From assembly GCA_013146195.2 (NCBI GenBank), contig CM028383.1, positions 14,325,311 to 14,389,310 of the forward strand: 64,000 nt of DNA, read 5' to 3'. The translations under genes were made by a program, and so were the position numbers. The notes under the pieces are model-generated. The model was not told where the DNA came from, did not search any database, and saw nothing but the letters and a program-made list of their open reading frames with translations. Positions 46,985 through 57,577 of the stretch are shown here, piece after piece (the first letter of the stretch is position 1; each line of letters opens with the position of its first letter). Source of the DNA: Codonopsis lanceolata. Taxonomy: Eukaryota; Streptophyta; Magnoliopsida; Asterales; Campanulaceae.

Positions 46985-48424
46985 ATTCAAAATCGTAATG
47001 AAATATATCATATCCTCAGTTTTCTTCATCCCTCTCCTCGGTCGTAAGCCTTCTTATTCCTTCTTCTTCACTAATCCCCTTTTCGTTGAGCAAAAATGGT
47101 GATTTTCGAATACAAAGTGTGTTGTCGAAGCTGTTGAAGGAGACGATGACATTTTCAGAACAATATTTCGAAAAGTGGTCTTTTTTGCGGTTGAAAAAAA
47201 AAGTGGTGGACTTTTATGATTAAAAACTTGGGAAAAATTCTGGCCGGTCCCTTTTTAAAAGTTTTTAACTTCAAAAGTCCACCGTTCTTTATTTTCAACT
47301 GCAAAAGACCACTTTTTGAAATATTGTTCCAAAAATGTCATCATCTTCTTCAACAGTTCCGGCAACACCTTGGATTCAAAAACACGATTGTGTGCAATAA
47401 AACAGGGATCAACCTATTTTGAAGGATTTTTCAATTGCGACGAAGGCAGAGAAGGATGAGGAAGAAGAAGGCCTACAACGAAGGAGATTGGAGAAGAACG
47501 TGGAGGGCGTAGAGTGGTTTTTTATACTATTGTATTGCGATATAAAAATGAATTAGATAATATTTATGCACCGCGGTTCAAAGTTTAATTTCTTAATCTA
47601 TTTTTACACTGCAATTCATAAACTTCATTACATTAATTTTACACCGCTATTCAAAGTTTAATTTCATATTATATTTTTGCACTGCGATTCATAAATTTCA
47701 TTTTATTAATATTTGCACCGCGGTTCAAAGTTTAATTTTATAGTCTATTTTTGAACCGCGATTCACAAATTTCATTGCATTAATTTTTGCCCCGCAGTTC
47801 AAAGTTTAATTTTCTAGTTTATTTTTGCACCGTGATTCATAAACTTCATTACATTAATTTTACATCACGATTCAAAGTTTAATTTCCTATTATATTTTTG
47901 CACCGCGATTCATAAATTTCATAGTATTATTATTTGAAACGCGGTTCAAAGTTTAATTTCCTAGTTTATTTTTGAACCACGATTCATAAATTTCATTGCA
48001 TTATTTTTACATCGTGATTGAAAGTTTAATTTCCTAGTCTATTTTTGCATCGGGATTCATAAACTTCATTACATTAATTTTACATCGCGATTCAAAGTTT
48101 AATTTCTTATTATATTTTTGTACCGCGATTCATAAATTTCATTGTATTAATATTTGCACCGTGGTTCAAAATTTAATTTCCTAGTCTACTTTTGAACCGC
48201 GATTCATAAATTTCATTACATTAATTTTTTGCATCGCGTTTAATAGTATAATTGCCTAGTTTAATTGTAATGCGGTGCAAAAATAATAACCTCCGTATCA
48301 CGCATATTGTTCATTAAAGGTATCCTAGCTATTTTGCTGCCAAAAGTAACTTTTTCTGATTGAAAAAAAAAATATTGTAACGATTAAAAATTTCAAAAAT
48401 TAGACAAACCTACAATTTTTCTAT
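46985..48424 (+). mobile_element. M1 Mutator-type MITE copy 1, with inverted partial copy and expanded array
   Basis: From 47230 (GGGAAAAATTCTGGCCGG) the order of segments follows copies 2 and 3 to about 48424. To its left, about 47030-47229 is an inverted copy of the first 200 bp (for example GATGACATTTTCAGAACAAT is the complement of ATTGTTCCAAAAATGTCATC at 47324). The result is a hairpin of about 150-200-bp arms around a 25-bp loop. The 73-bp array fills 47565-48290. No target duplication was recognised, probably because the left end is rearranged. Confidence 0.75.
47565..48290 (+). repeat. 73-bp tandem array with three-unit higher-order pattern
   Basis: The word TTCAAAGTTTAATTTC recurs at about 47576, 47648, 47722, 47797, 47869, 47944, 48018, 48090 and 48163 (72-75-bp steps). 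Each unit has two related halves, GCACCGCGGTTCAAAGTTTA and GAACCGCGATTCATAAATTT. Units 2, 5 and 8 share TTTTACATCGCGATTCAAAG and TATTATATTTTTG, and units 3, 6 and 9 share ATTAATATTTG, so the true period is about 221 bp. Confidence 0.85.
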
Positions 48425-48650
48425 AAATAAAAGTTTTCTAAAGTTAGTAACGATTAAAAACTTAAAAAATTGGGTACTTTTGTGACGTTAGTCGGAAACA
48501 GAAGCCGTAATACTTTAATTGGCCATTCCACTTTTGATATATTGGACCGGCCTATAAATATAATGAGAGATTTCGCACAGAATCCACTAACATAATTTTT
48601 ATTAGGAGCGAGCTTGGCCTGGTTTGGTCTAGTTTTTAGGAAAAAAAAAA

Positions 48651-49995
48651 GGGGGAATTTCAAGTGGGTACAATTTTTAAAACATCTTTTCATTTAGGAC
48701 CATCAATTTTTTGGACATTTCATATAACTACAAATTGCTTGCCAAATGACAAAAATGCCATTAATGAAAACTCTGATGCCAAACCTTGGCATCGGGATGA
48801 TTAATTCCGGAGCATCGGAATAATTAATTCCGGAGCATCGAGGACTCGATGCCAAAATTGATGCCAAAAATATTCTTGATGCCAAAAATGCGTCAAATCT
48901 TGGCATCGGGTGAAATCTTGATGCTTACAATTATTGCGATGCCAAATCTTGGCATCGAGTTTATATTGATGCCTATCAAACATAATCCTGGCATCAGAGT
49001 TTAGCTCACACTCTCTCTCTCACACACACACACACTGACATAGCGACAGAGGCCATTCCCTTTTACATTCAAATGGCACGATCGGGTAGAAATCTGACTT
49101 CTCGAGAGAAGAATACAAAGGTGAAGTAAATGCATCTATAAAGAACTTGATTTCTAGAATTAAAGTGAGGTGGCGATCTGGGAAGCTCGGGGAGTTAAAT
49201 ATCAAGGATGCCATCCGAGGCGACCTCTACAAACATCTTTTATATCTACATCGAAGTATCCCCCTACTTTCAAATCCCTCATCACGAATTCTCCATTCGT
49301 GAATGGACTCTTGTACGTCTACAACAAACCTACCTCTCAATCCTTCGCCTTCCGTGGCGAGGTAGAAATCTCGTCTTCTCGAATCAACAACGTATTCACC
49401 TTTCCTCGCGACCACATTTGTTCGATCAATCGGAGGCTTTGGTGGTGGTTCTTTGTCTTGGCCAGTTATAGCGAGTCGAATAATAGCTTGAACACGCCGC
49501 TCCCCTCTCAATCCTTCGCCTTCCGCCGTGGCGAAATCTCGTCTTCTCCGAATCAACACCGTATTCACCTTTCCTCGCGACCATTGTTCGATCAATCGGA
49601 GGGCTTTGGTGGTGGTTCTTTAGTCTTGAGCCGCCGTTATAGCGAGTCGAATAATAGCTTGAACACGCCGCTCGAATTGAAATCTCCGGCGGGGAAGTAT
49701 TTGTCAAGTGTGTTGCAGAATGATGCCAGGTCCGCTGTTGCATCTGCAAGATCGAGTCCTCCGTCGTCTTCTTCGTCTTCGTCTTCGCTCGTACTTTACA
49801 AGACCGGGTCATTATTTGCATCTGCAAGAGATCCGCTTTTGAGAGCTACAAATAAACAGCCCAAAACTATGTTATTGAGTACAAAGGGTAAATAAGTATT
49901 TTTGCCTAAAAATTGTACCTAAAAGAAATGTGCAAAAAATAGGTGGATTCATTTGAAAAAATGTTTTTAAAAATGTACCGGCTTGTAATTATTCC
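48651..49995. mobile_element. TIR element carrying a possible gene fragment
   Basis: The ends are GGGGGAATTTCAAGTGGGTA and, in complement, GGAATAATTACAAGCCGGTA. Similarity continues for about 70 bp (TTTTTAAAAACAT, then GACATTTC). The 9-bp flanks are A-rich (8/9 match), so the duplication is only suggestive. A Mutator-type origin is inferred. The interior contains GATGCCAAACCTTGGCATCG repeats (48776-48990) and a GC-richer stretch with a long frame. Confidence 0.6.
49170..49895 (+). pseudogene. Unidentified gene fragment with internal duplication
   Basis: A 241-codon frame that opens on GTG, not ATG, inside the TIR element. It contains a 171-bp direct duplication (about 49338-49508 and 49509-49679): SQSFAFRGEVEISSS and SQSFAFRRGEISSS both lead to YSESNNSLNTPL, with a compensated frame change inside one copy. 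After it comes LELKSPAGKYLSSVLQND, which faintly recalls the start of plant DUF760 plastid proteins, then a long Ser run. GC content is higher than in the surroundings, which fits captured exon DNA. Identity is unproven; it may be a chance open frame. Confidence 0.35.
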
Positions 49996-50347
49996 AAAAA
50001 AATAATAGAACCAGACCAATAGTCTGGTTCTCAAAAAATTTAGAACCGGAACTAACCCAATATATATGAGAACCAAAATACTGGTTCGGTAAAGAACCAA
50101 TCAAAGATGTATGAGAACCAGGACCGAACCAATACTATGATTTTTTACTTTTTAACTGTTTAATACAAATACATAATAAAAAATTTAAGACTAAAACTTC
50201 ATAAAAAAAATTAAAAAACCTTCGATAAAAGTACATTCAACAATTAAAAATGTCAAACTCATAAACTCATAGCATAACAAACTGGTGGAAACAAAATAGT
50301 AAAAGAATACTAATTAAAAAGTAGAACAAAGAAAGTATTAGGAATTA

Positions 50348-50605
50348 CTCCCTCCGTCCCTAAATTATCGTCCTCCTTTCCTTTTTCGTCCGTCCTAAAA
50401 TAATTGTCCACTTTGAAACTTACCTTTTTTGAACATCACTTTTACCACTTTACCCTTACTTTTTCACCATACTTTAATTATGTGCCACATACACATGAGC
50501 TTTAAAGGAAACTACACATTAAACCAATATAAATAATGAAGTCAATTGTTTTTTCTTAATCTGTGCGCCGGGTCAACTAGGACAATAATTTAGGGACGGA
50601 GGGAG
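50348..50605 (+). mobile_element. Complete Stowaway MITE (258 bp)
   Basis: Inverted repeats CTCCCTCCGTCCCTAAATTA and, at the right, TAATTTAGGGACGGAGGGAG, flanked by TA on both sides. Close relatives are at 24894-25105, about 25975-26075 and 38291-38544. Confidence 0.95.
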
Positions 50606-50828
50606 TAATATATATATATATATATATATATAATAAAATAAATAAATAAAAAACATATTGAGTTGGTTCGGTCAAATTCCGTGTTTTTTTAGTTCGAGAA
50701 CCGGGACCAACCCAAATATCAAATTTTATGAAAATTCAGATCCAGGACCAAACCAAAATATTAGTCCGGTCCAATTTTGATTGGTTTGGTCCGGTTCTAA
50801 AAAAATTCTGCTTGGCCCTAATTTCTAT

Positions 50829-51523
50829 CGGTAGAAACTAGAATGGCAAAAAGTGCAATTAGCGGCGAAGTGTTTTTCTTTTTTAAATAAACAAACCTCT
50901 CTCTCTCAGGAAAACAATCGCCTTCCCTCTTTGGGCTTCAAAGCATCAAACGCCGTTTAACACTGAACACTGGGGAGTACAATGTCATTTTAAAGTTACA
51001 TTTGGTAGGGTTTAGTTTTTTCCATTAATAATAATTGTTTCCACTTTCTTTTTCAATTTCTATTTCAAATAAAGTAGAGAGTATACAATTTTCTTAAATA
51101 AAAACATATCAATAAATTTTAAAATGGTCCAAATTCAAACTACCGTTGTTTTTTTAAAAGAAAAAAAACCAATACAAACTTGCTCGATAAAGAAAATTAA
51201 AAAGAGAAGAAAAGTCTTTTTTCTTTTTATTGATGACTTCATCTGAAAACACCCCTATAAATGGAAAGAAAATAGAAATGATAAACTATTCTTCGGATTC
51301 AATTCCAATGACGTCCAAGAAAAAACATATGTGGTACTTTGAATTTGGTCTTTTTTCGAATTTATTGATTTGCACTTTATTAAAAACAAATTGTACTCTA
51401 TATTTTATTTGAAATATAAATTGAAAAGGAACAAAACAGGAAAAATATTATTAATGTTTGTAGTAAACCATGTCTTTTCTCCAAAAAACAAAAAAGTAAA
51501 CCATGTCAAATATAATATTAAGG
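50829..51523. other. AT-rich intergenic DNA
   Basis: No recognisable gene. The 60-codon frame at 51230-51412 shows no known features. Confidence 0.5.
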
Positions 51524-51709
51524 ATTAAATTTTGGTCTACTCGCGATGGAAAAACAATTCTACACAAGCGACCTTGAGTGACTGACACATAACAAACCAA
51601 AATCTTTGTTTTTGACACATGATTTTGGTTTACCATGTGTCAATTACGAGTAATTCAAGGCTGCTTGTGTAGAATTGTTTTTCTATCATCAGTAGACCAA
51701 AATTTTACT
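51524..51709. repeat. Long hairpin (foldback), about 85-bp arms
   Basis: The left arm (ATTTTGGTCTACT…GGAAAAACAATTCTACACAA…GACACAT) pairs with the right arm (…TTGTGTAGAATTGTTTTTCT…AGTAGACCAAAATTTTA) with few mismatches and a very short loop near 51605-51615. It is either a small foldback MITE or a structured RNA precursor. No clear target duplication. Confidence 0.75.
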
Positions 51710-51852
51710 CATATTTAATGGCATTGTATAACAGTTAAAACTTGAAAAGCCATAAACAACATGGATGGTACATGTCCAGCTTCCCATTAAATAAAAAAAA
51801 AAAAAAAAACTAACGAAAACCCCTTTATAACCCTTAATTGCACTGAAAAAAT

Positions 51853-52718
51853 TAGGGGTGTGCACGGGCCCTAAGCCCGCGGACATTGACAATGTCCAGT
51901 ATGGGCCCATCAAGCAGCGGGCATTAGATTTAAAAGCCCAGTACTATTGATCGGCCACGGACATTAGTGGGCCGGAGCTTGAGCGGGCATTAGGCGGACG
52001 CAGGCGGCACGGGCTTCAGCCCATTTGTTTATGTTTTTAAATAATTTTACTGTTTTCCCATTCAAACTTTGGGTCTCAGCTTTCAGCCCATCAATTCATT
52101 GCCATGAATTTTTTTTTTCAAACTATTATACTTGCAAACTTGAAATAAACACAAAGTTGAAGTAAAAGAAAAGGAAGTGAAGCAACTAAGTTAAAATATA
52201 AATTCAATATGTAGTAAAGCAGTTCATCATATAACTTCGACATTACCGATGTCAAATTTTAATCTTGCATGTGATGAGATTGAGAATAGAATATCAATAG
52301 ATGTATAGATGATTGAGTAATTAATTATTAAAATAATAGGGTTTGACTTTTAGGTTTTTATTTTTAGCAATAGCTTTATTAGTTGAAGTGTATTATACTA
52401 TTACTATATTTATAGATTATAATTTATAACTTATAATATATAAATATAATAATAGTATAATACACATAAATTAAATATATAGGATTTGATCAAAGATCTA
52501 TAATTAAAAAAAATTAAAAAGTTATCATAGAAGAGGATGGGCCGGGCCGGGCATAACGGGCAGGGAGCAGTTGAAGGCCCAGTAGAGCCCGAAGCCACGG
52601 GCATTTGACTCATCTAAAGCCCAGTACTATGTAATGCCCATGGGCGTGAGCTCCATGGGCCGGGCACTGATGGGCTTTAACGAGCTTGATGGGCATTGAC
52701 GGGCTCTGCTCACCCCTA
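51853..52718. mobile_element. hAT-type MITE with TAGGGGTG ends
   Basis: It starts TAGGGGTGTGCACGGGCC and ends GGGCTCTGCTCACCCCTA. The flanks GAAAAAAT and AAAAAAAT match at 7 of 8. Both end regions are rich in GGGCAT/CCCGTG-type words; the centre is AT-rich and non-coding. Confidence 0.8.
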
Positions 52719-52812
52719 AAAAAAATGTAACCTTAGGCATTAATGTGCAAAAACTGAGACCACACACCCTCAAACGCAAACCCATGTTAACCTTGGAATA
52801 TTAAAGCACAAA

Positions 52813-52816
52813 CTAG
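52813..52816 (-). other. Helitron 3' terminus (CTAG), with body at 55085 and beyond
   Basis: Removing the hAT at 52821-55084 rejoins ACTAGTGAA to ACACCCATACATTGCACGG. Read on the minus strand this is CCGTGCAATGTATGGG followed by TGTTTCACTAG and a T, the form of a plant Helitron 3' end (imperfect hairpin, then CTAG|T). The body would extend right of 55084. A TCTCTATAATTAATT near 56055 is a weak candidate for its 5' end. Confidence 0.45.
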
Positions 52817-53034
52817 TGAATAGAGGTGGTAAATGGATGGACGTGGGCGGGCCTAAATGGGCGGCGTGATTAAATGGGAGGGCAAGTAAGTACCTATTTA
52901 ATAATATGGACATATATGGGGGGTACTAAATATGCATGAGCGTCCATTTACTAATTAACATGCACTTATCAAATAAATACAAAAATTACAAAAAAATAAT
53001 TTTCTTTTACAAAAAATTATCAAAAATTACAACT

Positions 53035-53044
53035 AACACACACA

Positions 53045-53116
<72 letters not shown>
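53035..53116. repeat. (CA)n-(TA)n compound microsatellite
   Basis: About 20 CA units are followed by about 20 TA units within the first hAT copy. A (TA)n-(TG)n compound tract is at about 54407-54441. Confidence 0.9.
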
Positions 53117-53117
<1 letters not shown>

Positions 53118-54407
53118 CCACAATAATTGGAAAATACCAACATTTTAACCTTTGTCACCGTTTACATTGTAGCTAAATTTCTAAAAAGAACTCAAAAATT
53201 TTACATGACCAGTTAGTATTGGCAGAACTACTAATAATATCAAAACAAGAACATATTTCACTTTTCTCGTATGTTAATTGAAATAAAATACTCCCTTAGT
53301 TCCTTAATTTTTACGTCAAATCGATTGTTTTTAAATGAAAATATGATATATATATTTTTTCATAACTAAAAAATACATAATTGACCGCATATAAAAAGTA
53401 ATTTGATATCGAAAAAAAATTAGAAAATGGGTCAATTTTTTATTCTTAAAAAATAACGGTCACTCCTATCATTGCTGACTATTTATTTGGTTCTAAAAAC
53501 CAAACCCGAATAACAAGTAACAACCATGCATCTCTCTCTCTAGTTTCTCTCTCTATCCCCATACTCTATTTGTCTTAATGAATGATTATTGATAGAAATG
53601 TAAATATATAGAGAGAAACAACTTTGGATTATCAGGTATACAGAAAAAAAAATTAATCGTTAGAGTGAGGTGAAAATGTGGGCGCCCATTTGTACCCATA
53701 AAACTTAATGGTCTAAGTGAGCATGCCCATTTGTACCCAGATTAAAATTTAAGTTTGTCCATGCTCATATTTTAGTGGGCGGTCTGAACGGACATATGAG
53801 TGTGGGCAAAATTTGTCACCACTACTCATCAGTTACCGCAAGAGGTGGCAAACAAACGAGTATGGGCGGGCATGAGCGGGGCTCATATGGGCAATGAGCG
53901 GGCAAGTAAGTGTCCATTTAATATCATGGGCATAAATGGGCATGGACTCCCATATGCGCCCATCTACTCATTAACACAAAATTCAAAAATAAATACAATA
54001 ATTGAAAAACTTAATTCTTTAACAAAAAATACGTAAAAAGAAAAAAACATTAATTTTACCAAAAAAAAAACATAAATATATATATTTGCTCATCTCTTGT
54101 GTCAATTATGTATTTTTGTTGTTGTAACCCTCAATTCAATCTTCTATTTTATCGTTCAATTTTTTATTTCGCTGAACCTCAATAGACAAACACACAAGTC
54201 ATAGAATGCCGTATATTGCACTGCTCACAAAACCACTATGAATCTATTTATAGTGTAACATGGATGAATATTTACAGAATCACAAAAATGGAGCAACCTG
54301 GGAGTGATGTTGGGTTTTATTTAACGGTACAGAGTCATATAATGACATTCCATACTTTGCTTTGCAATTTGGGGGTGGGGGGGTGGCATTTTGAAGGGCA
54401 TGTGTAC

Positions 54408-54442
<35 letters not shown>

Positions 54443-54459
54443 CACATGCTTTGCTTTGC

Positions 54460-54916
54460 AATTTGGGGGGCACTCGGAGGGGATGGAGGTTGGAAGGGTG
54501 GGTATACAGTATAGATATATTAATTATGTTAAACGTCATTATTAATTTTAAGTATTTTATAATTATGTATGTAATTGATAAAATAAAATTAGAAGAGCAA
54601 GAGAATGAGTTTTAGGGGGGCGCTTAGAGGGGGTGGGGTTGGAAGGATAGGTGTACAGTATAGATATATTAATTATGTTAAACGTCATTATTAATCTTAA
54701 ATATTTTATAATTATGTATGTAATTGATAAAACAAAATTAAAAGAGCAAGAGAATTAATTTTAGGGGGGGCACTTAGAGGGGGGTGGGGGTTGGAAGGGT
54801 GGGTGCACAATATAGATATATTAATTATGCTAAACGTCATTATTAATCATAATTATTTTATAATTATGTATGTAATTGATAAAGTAAAATTAGAAGAGTA
54901 AGAGAATGAGTTTTAG
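54460..54916. repeat. Tandem repeat, about 150-bp unit, three copies
   Basis: The marker GGTTGGAAG occurs at 54488, 54637 and 54789. Each unit runs from a G-rich stretch through TATAGATATATTAATTATG, AAACGTCATTATTAAT and TAATTATGTATGTAATTGAT to AAGAGAATGAGTTTTA. Confidence 0.85.
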
Positions 54917-55084
54917 TATGGGTACCCAAGTGGGCACCCATTTAGCCCATCATAATTAATGTGCCCAAGTGGGCATGCCCATTTGTGCCCACTTAAAATT
55001 TTGGGTATGCCCCTACCTATTATTTACTGGGCGGTCTGGGCGGGCAAATGAGCACAGGCAAAAATTGCCACCTCTACTAGTGAA

Positions 55085-57216
55085 ACACCCATACATTGCA
55101 CGGTTTGTACATGAGTGTAAAATGATACACTCAATTGAAGTTGAATAATAGACAATTAAAAACTTTAATATGGACAAAGTAAACAAAAATTAGTAAACAC
55201 TACATTTAATTAAAGAAATAAGATGACATAAATTTAAAAAATTATTATAAATTTTGAAATAATTCTATATACAACATTTGTCGTTGAGTAAGTGACATAG
55301 ATTTATATAAATGCACTTTCCTTTTTCAGTACTACATAAATTAAAATGTACAAAACAAAATAATACAGAATATAACATTTAACAAAAAAAAACTTTACAT
55401 TGAGTAAGTGACATAGATTTATCTAAATGCATTTTATTGTCCGGAAAGGGAGAGGGAAATGAACCATCTTAATCATTCGTTAAATCAACAATTGATGAGA
55501 TACTTGTGGCTGTTGATGATGAAAATCCATAGAGATGATAATTTCAGGTATTACATACTAACGTAGTAGTTGTAACAAAATGTTGTGAATTGAAAATACA
55601 AACATATAAAAATAAATAAATAAAAATTACTTTTTGAATAGTCAAATATCATATAGTTTGATATATCCCATAAAGTAGGAATTTTTAATTTATCTATAAC
55701 ACATTGAAGAGAATCTCTAGCATTAAAATGTTGAGAAAAAACTTTTTCAGCAACATATAATTTTTGAATGACTATTCAATTAAAAAGTACAAACAAAATG
55801 AAGGATATGTACTTTGTAAAATGAATATAATTTATGCATGTAAACTTATCCATATATTAATATCAATATAAATAAAATATTTAAAAACTTTAATGATAAC
55901 AAAATGATCAAATAATTGAAACGTAAAGTTTTTGAGTTCAATGTATATAAATAAAAAATAAAAAATAAATATATTTAATTTTTTAGTAAGAGAAATGTAT
56001 AAAAATTAAATAAATAATTAAAATACAAATAAAAAGGTGAAATTAATTATAGAGAATTACATTGAAAGAAAACAATCGTTAAAGAAATCGATAAGCCCTG
56101 AATTACAAAAAAAAAAAATGAAAGCAAAGGAAAATAAACAAAGTAATCTCTATTAGATTTGTTGAACGGTCAAGAAAACTTCAGATTGATAAATAGTGGT
56201 AGAATTTTTTTTCAAATCTGTCAATAAGTTAGAACTATTTGAGTGCATTAGTGATTTAGCTGAATTTTTTTGGTTAAAATAATTTCAAATCTGGTAAAAT
56301 TAACATAAATTCCAAATATATATCATCTTTCTAAATATTTTATCAGTTTTGTCAACATGATACATTTAATCGTGGATAATTCTGATTTACTTAAGTTTTT
56401 AATACTATAATTTTTCTAAATATGATATAAGAATTTGAGATATAATTTTTTTTAAATATTTTCCTAGATCTGTCATTTGCTTCAAATTTTTTTGTTTATG
56501 TTCATCATGCAAATTATGAAATTGTTATTTGTTTTCACTAAAAGGTTATGAGGTAGTGGATTTTGGGGGTATAAAACTTGTAAATAGAGTAAAATATATA
56601 GCGGGGTCTGTTTTGACATTTTAAACCAATTTAGGTAAAGAAAAATTGAAAACTTTTAAAGGAAATGTTAATGCAGTAATATAACTTTGTTTATGGCCAT
56701 AAATATAATCTGAAATTTTAAAAGAGAAGAAACTTGATTTTTTTTTAATTATCTATCACCATTGATTTTATAATTCAGTATGTAACACTCTTTTTTTAGA
56801 TTAGCTAATAATTTTATATAAAATTGAATATATAGGATTAATTTAAGGAATTTTCTATCTCTATTGTATGGTATTCCTAACATGAATTTAATAAAGAGAA
56901 CCTAATTTGTAAAACATCAACAATCATGTAATTTTGCTAGATATAAACAAATTGCATTACACATACTTTTTAACATTTCAAAACAAATTATAATTTCATC
57001 TCCTAGTGCAAGTTATGTTGTATCTGCAAATATGATAAGGTATATTATATGATGTTTACTTTTTATGCTGGGATGCCTGACATTAAGTATATATAAATAA
57101 ATTATATTCTTATTGTTGGTTATGTTTGACAACCATCTATTTTAACATAAAACATAAATTAACAGTGTAATAAAACTAAGGTAGTAGAAGATTTAGTTAA
57201 TGCAGATTAGAAATCA
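55085..57216. other. AT-rich DNA, possible Helitron body
   Basis: Very AT-rich with no open frame of note. It adjoins the Helitron 3' terminus described at 52813. The word AGTAAGTGACATAGATTTAT is repeated at about 55289 and 55406. No coding or RNA gene seen. Confidence 0.45.
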
Positions 57217-57224
57217 CTTATAAT

Positions 57225-57569
57225 TAGAGCTGTCAAGGTGGGTTGGTGGGGCGAGCCAACCCACAACCCGCTTCAACACGCCATTTGGCGGGGTGAGGTA
57301 GGGCAAGCCAGCCCAAAAAAGTAGCAGGTCTAAAAAATACCAACCCAACCCATCTCTTTTAGGTGTTGGGACGGGTTAACCTAACGGACCCACCCCATTT
57401 TGACAATTTTAGGGACAAGCCAACCCACAATCCACTTCAGCCTGCTATTGGCGGGGCGGGACGAGTCAGCCCAAAAAAGTAACGGGCCTAATAAATACCA
57501 ACTCAACCCACCACTTTTAGGTGACGGGACGGGTTAGCCCAACTGGCCTAATCCATTTTGACAGCTCTA
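57225..57569. mobile_element. hAT-type MITE (345 bp) with TAGAGCTGTCAA ends
   Basis: It starts TAGAGCTGTCAAGGTGGG and ends CCATTTTGACAGCTCTA. The 8-bp flanks CTTATAAT and CTTGTAAT match at 7 of 8. The interior contains a direct duplication (GCCAACCCACAA…GGCGGGG and again). The ends resemble those of 32875-34362. Confidence 0.85.
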
Positions 57570-57577
57570 CTTGTAAT

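Larger units (their letters stand above)
48603..50820. mobile_element. hAT-type element hosting two nested elements
   Basis: The left end TAGGAGCGAGCTTGGCC and the right end, in complement, TAGGGCCAAGCAGAA are short inverted ends. The flanks ATTTTTAT (48595-48602) and ATTTCTAT (50821-50828) match at 7 of 8 bases. What remains of the element itself is 48603-48650, 49996-50347 and 50606-50820, built of CCGGTTCTAAA/GGTTTGGTCC words. Confidence 0.7.
52821..55076. mobile_element. hAT-type element, apparently two copies in tandem in one TSD
   Basis: The outer ends TAGAGGTGGTAAATGG and …ATTGCCACCTCTA are flanked by identical 8-bp duplications, CTAGTGAA at 52813-52820 and 55077-55084. At about 53800-53860 a right end (AAATTTGTCACCACTA) is followed 18 bp later by a new left end (AGAGGTGGCAAACAAACG). 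The unit therefore looks like two related elements joined head-to-tail. Both carry GGGCAT/CCCATTTGTGCCC subterminal repeats. No transposase. Confidence 0.8.

Noticed and set aside
47565..48290. CRISPR-like array
   Set aside because: The units are head-to-tail tandem repeats without unique spacers, and the DNA is plant nuclear.
53290..53470. Possible Stowaway MITE (ACTCCCTTAGTTCC start)
   Set aside because: The supposed right end does not pair with the left and no TA pair was convincing.
56041..56060. TCTCTATAATTAATT as the 5' end of the Helitron beginning at 52813
   Set aside because: The preceding base on that strand is T, not the expected A, so it is only a weak candidate and is not called as a boundary.
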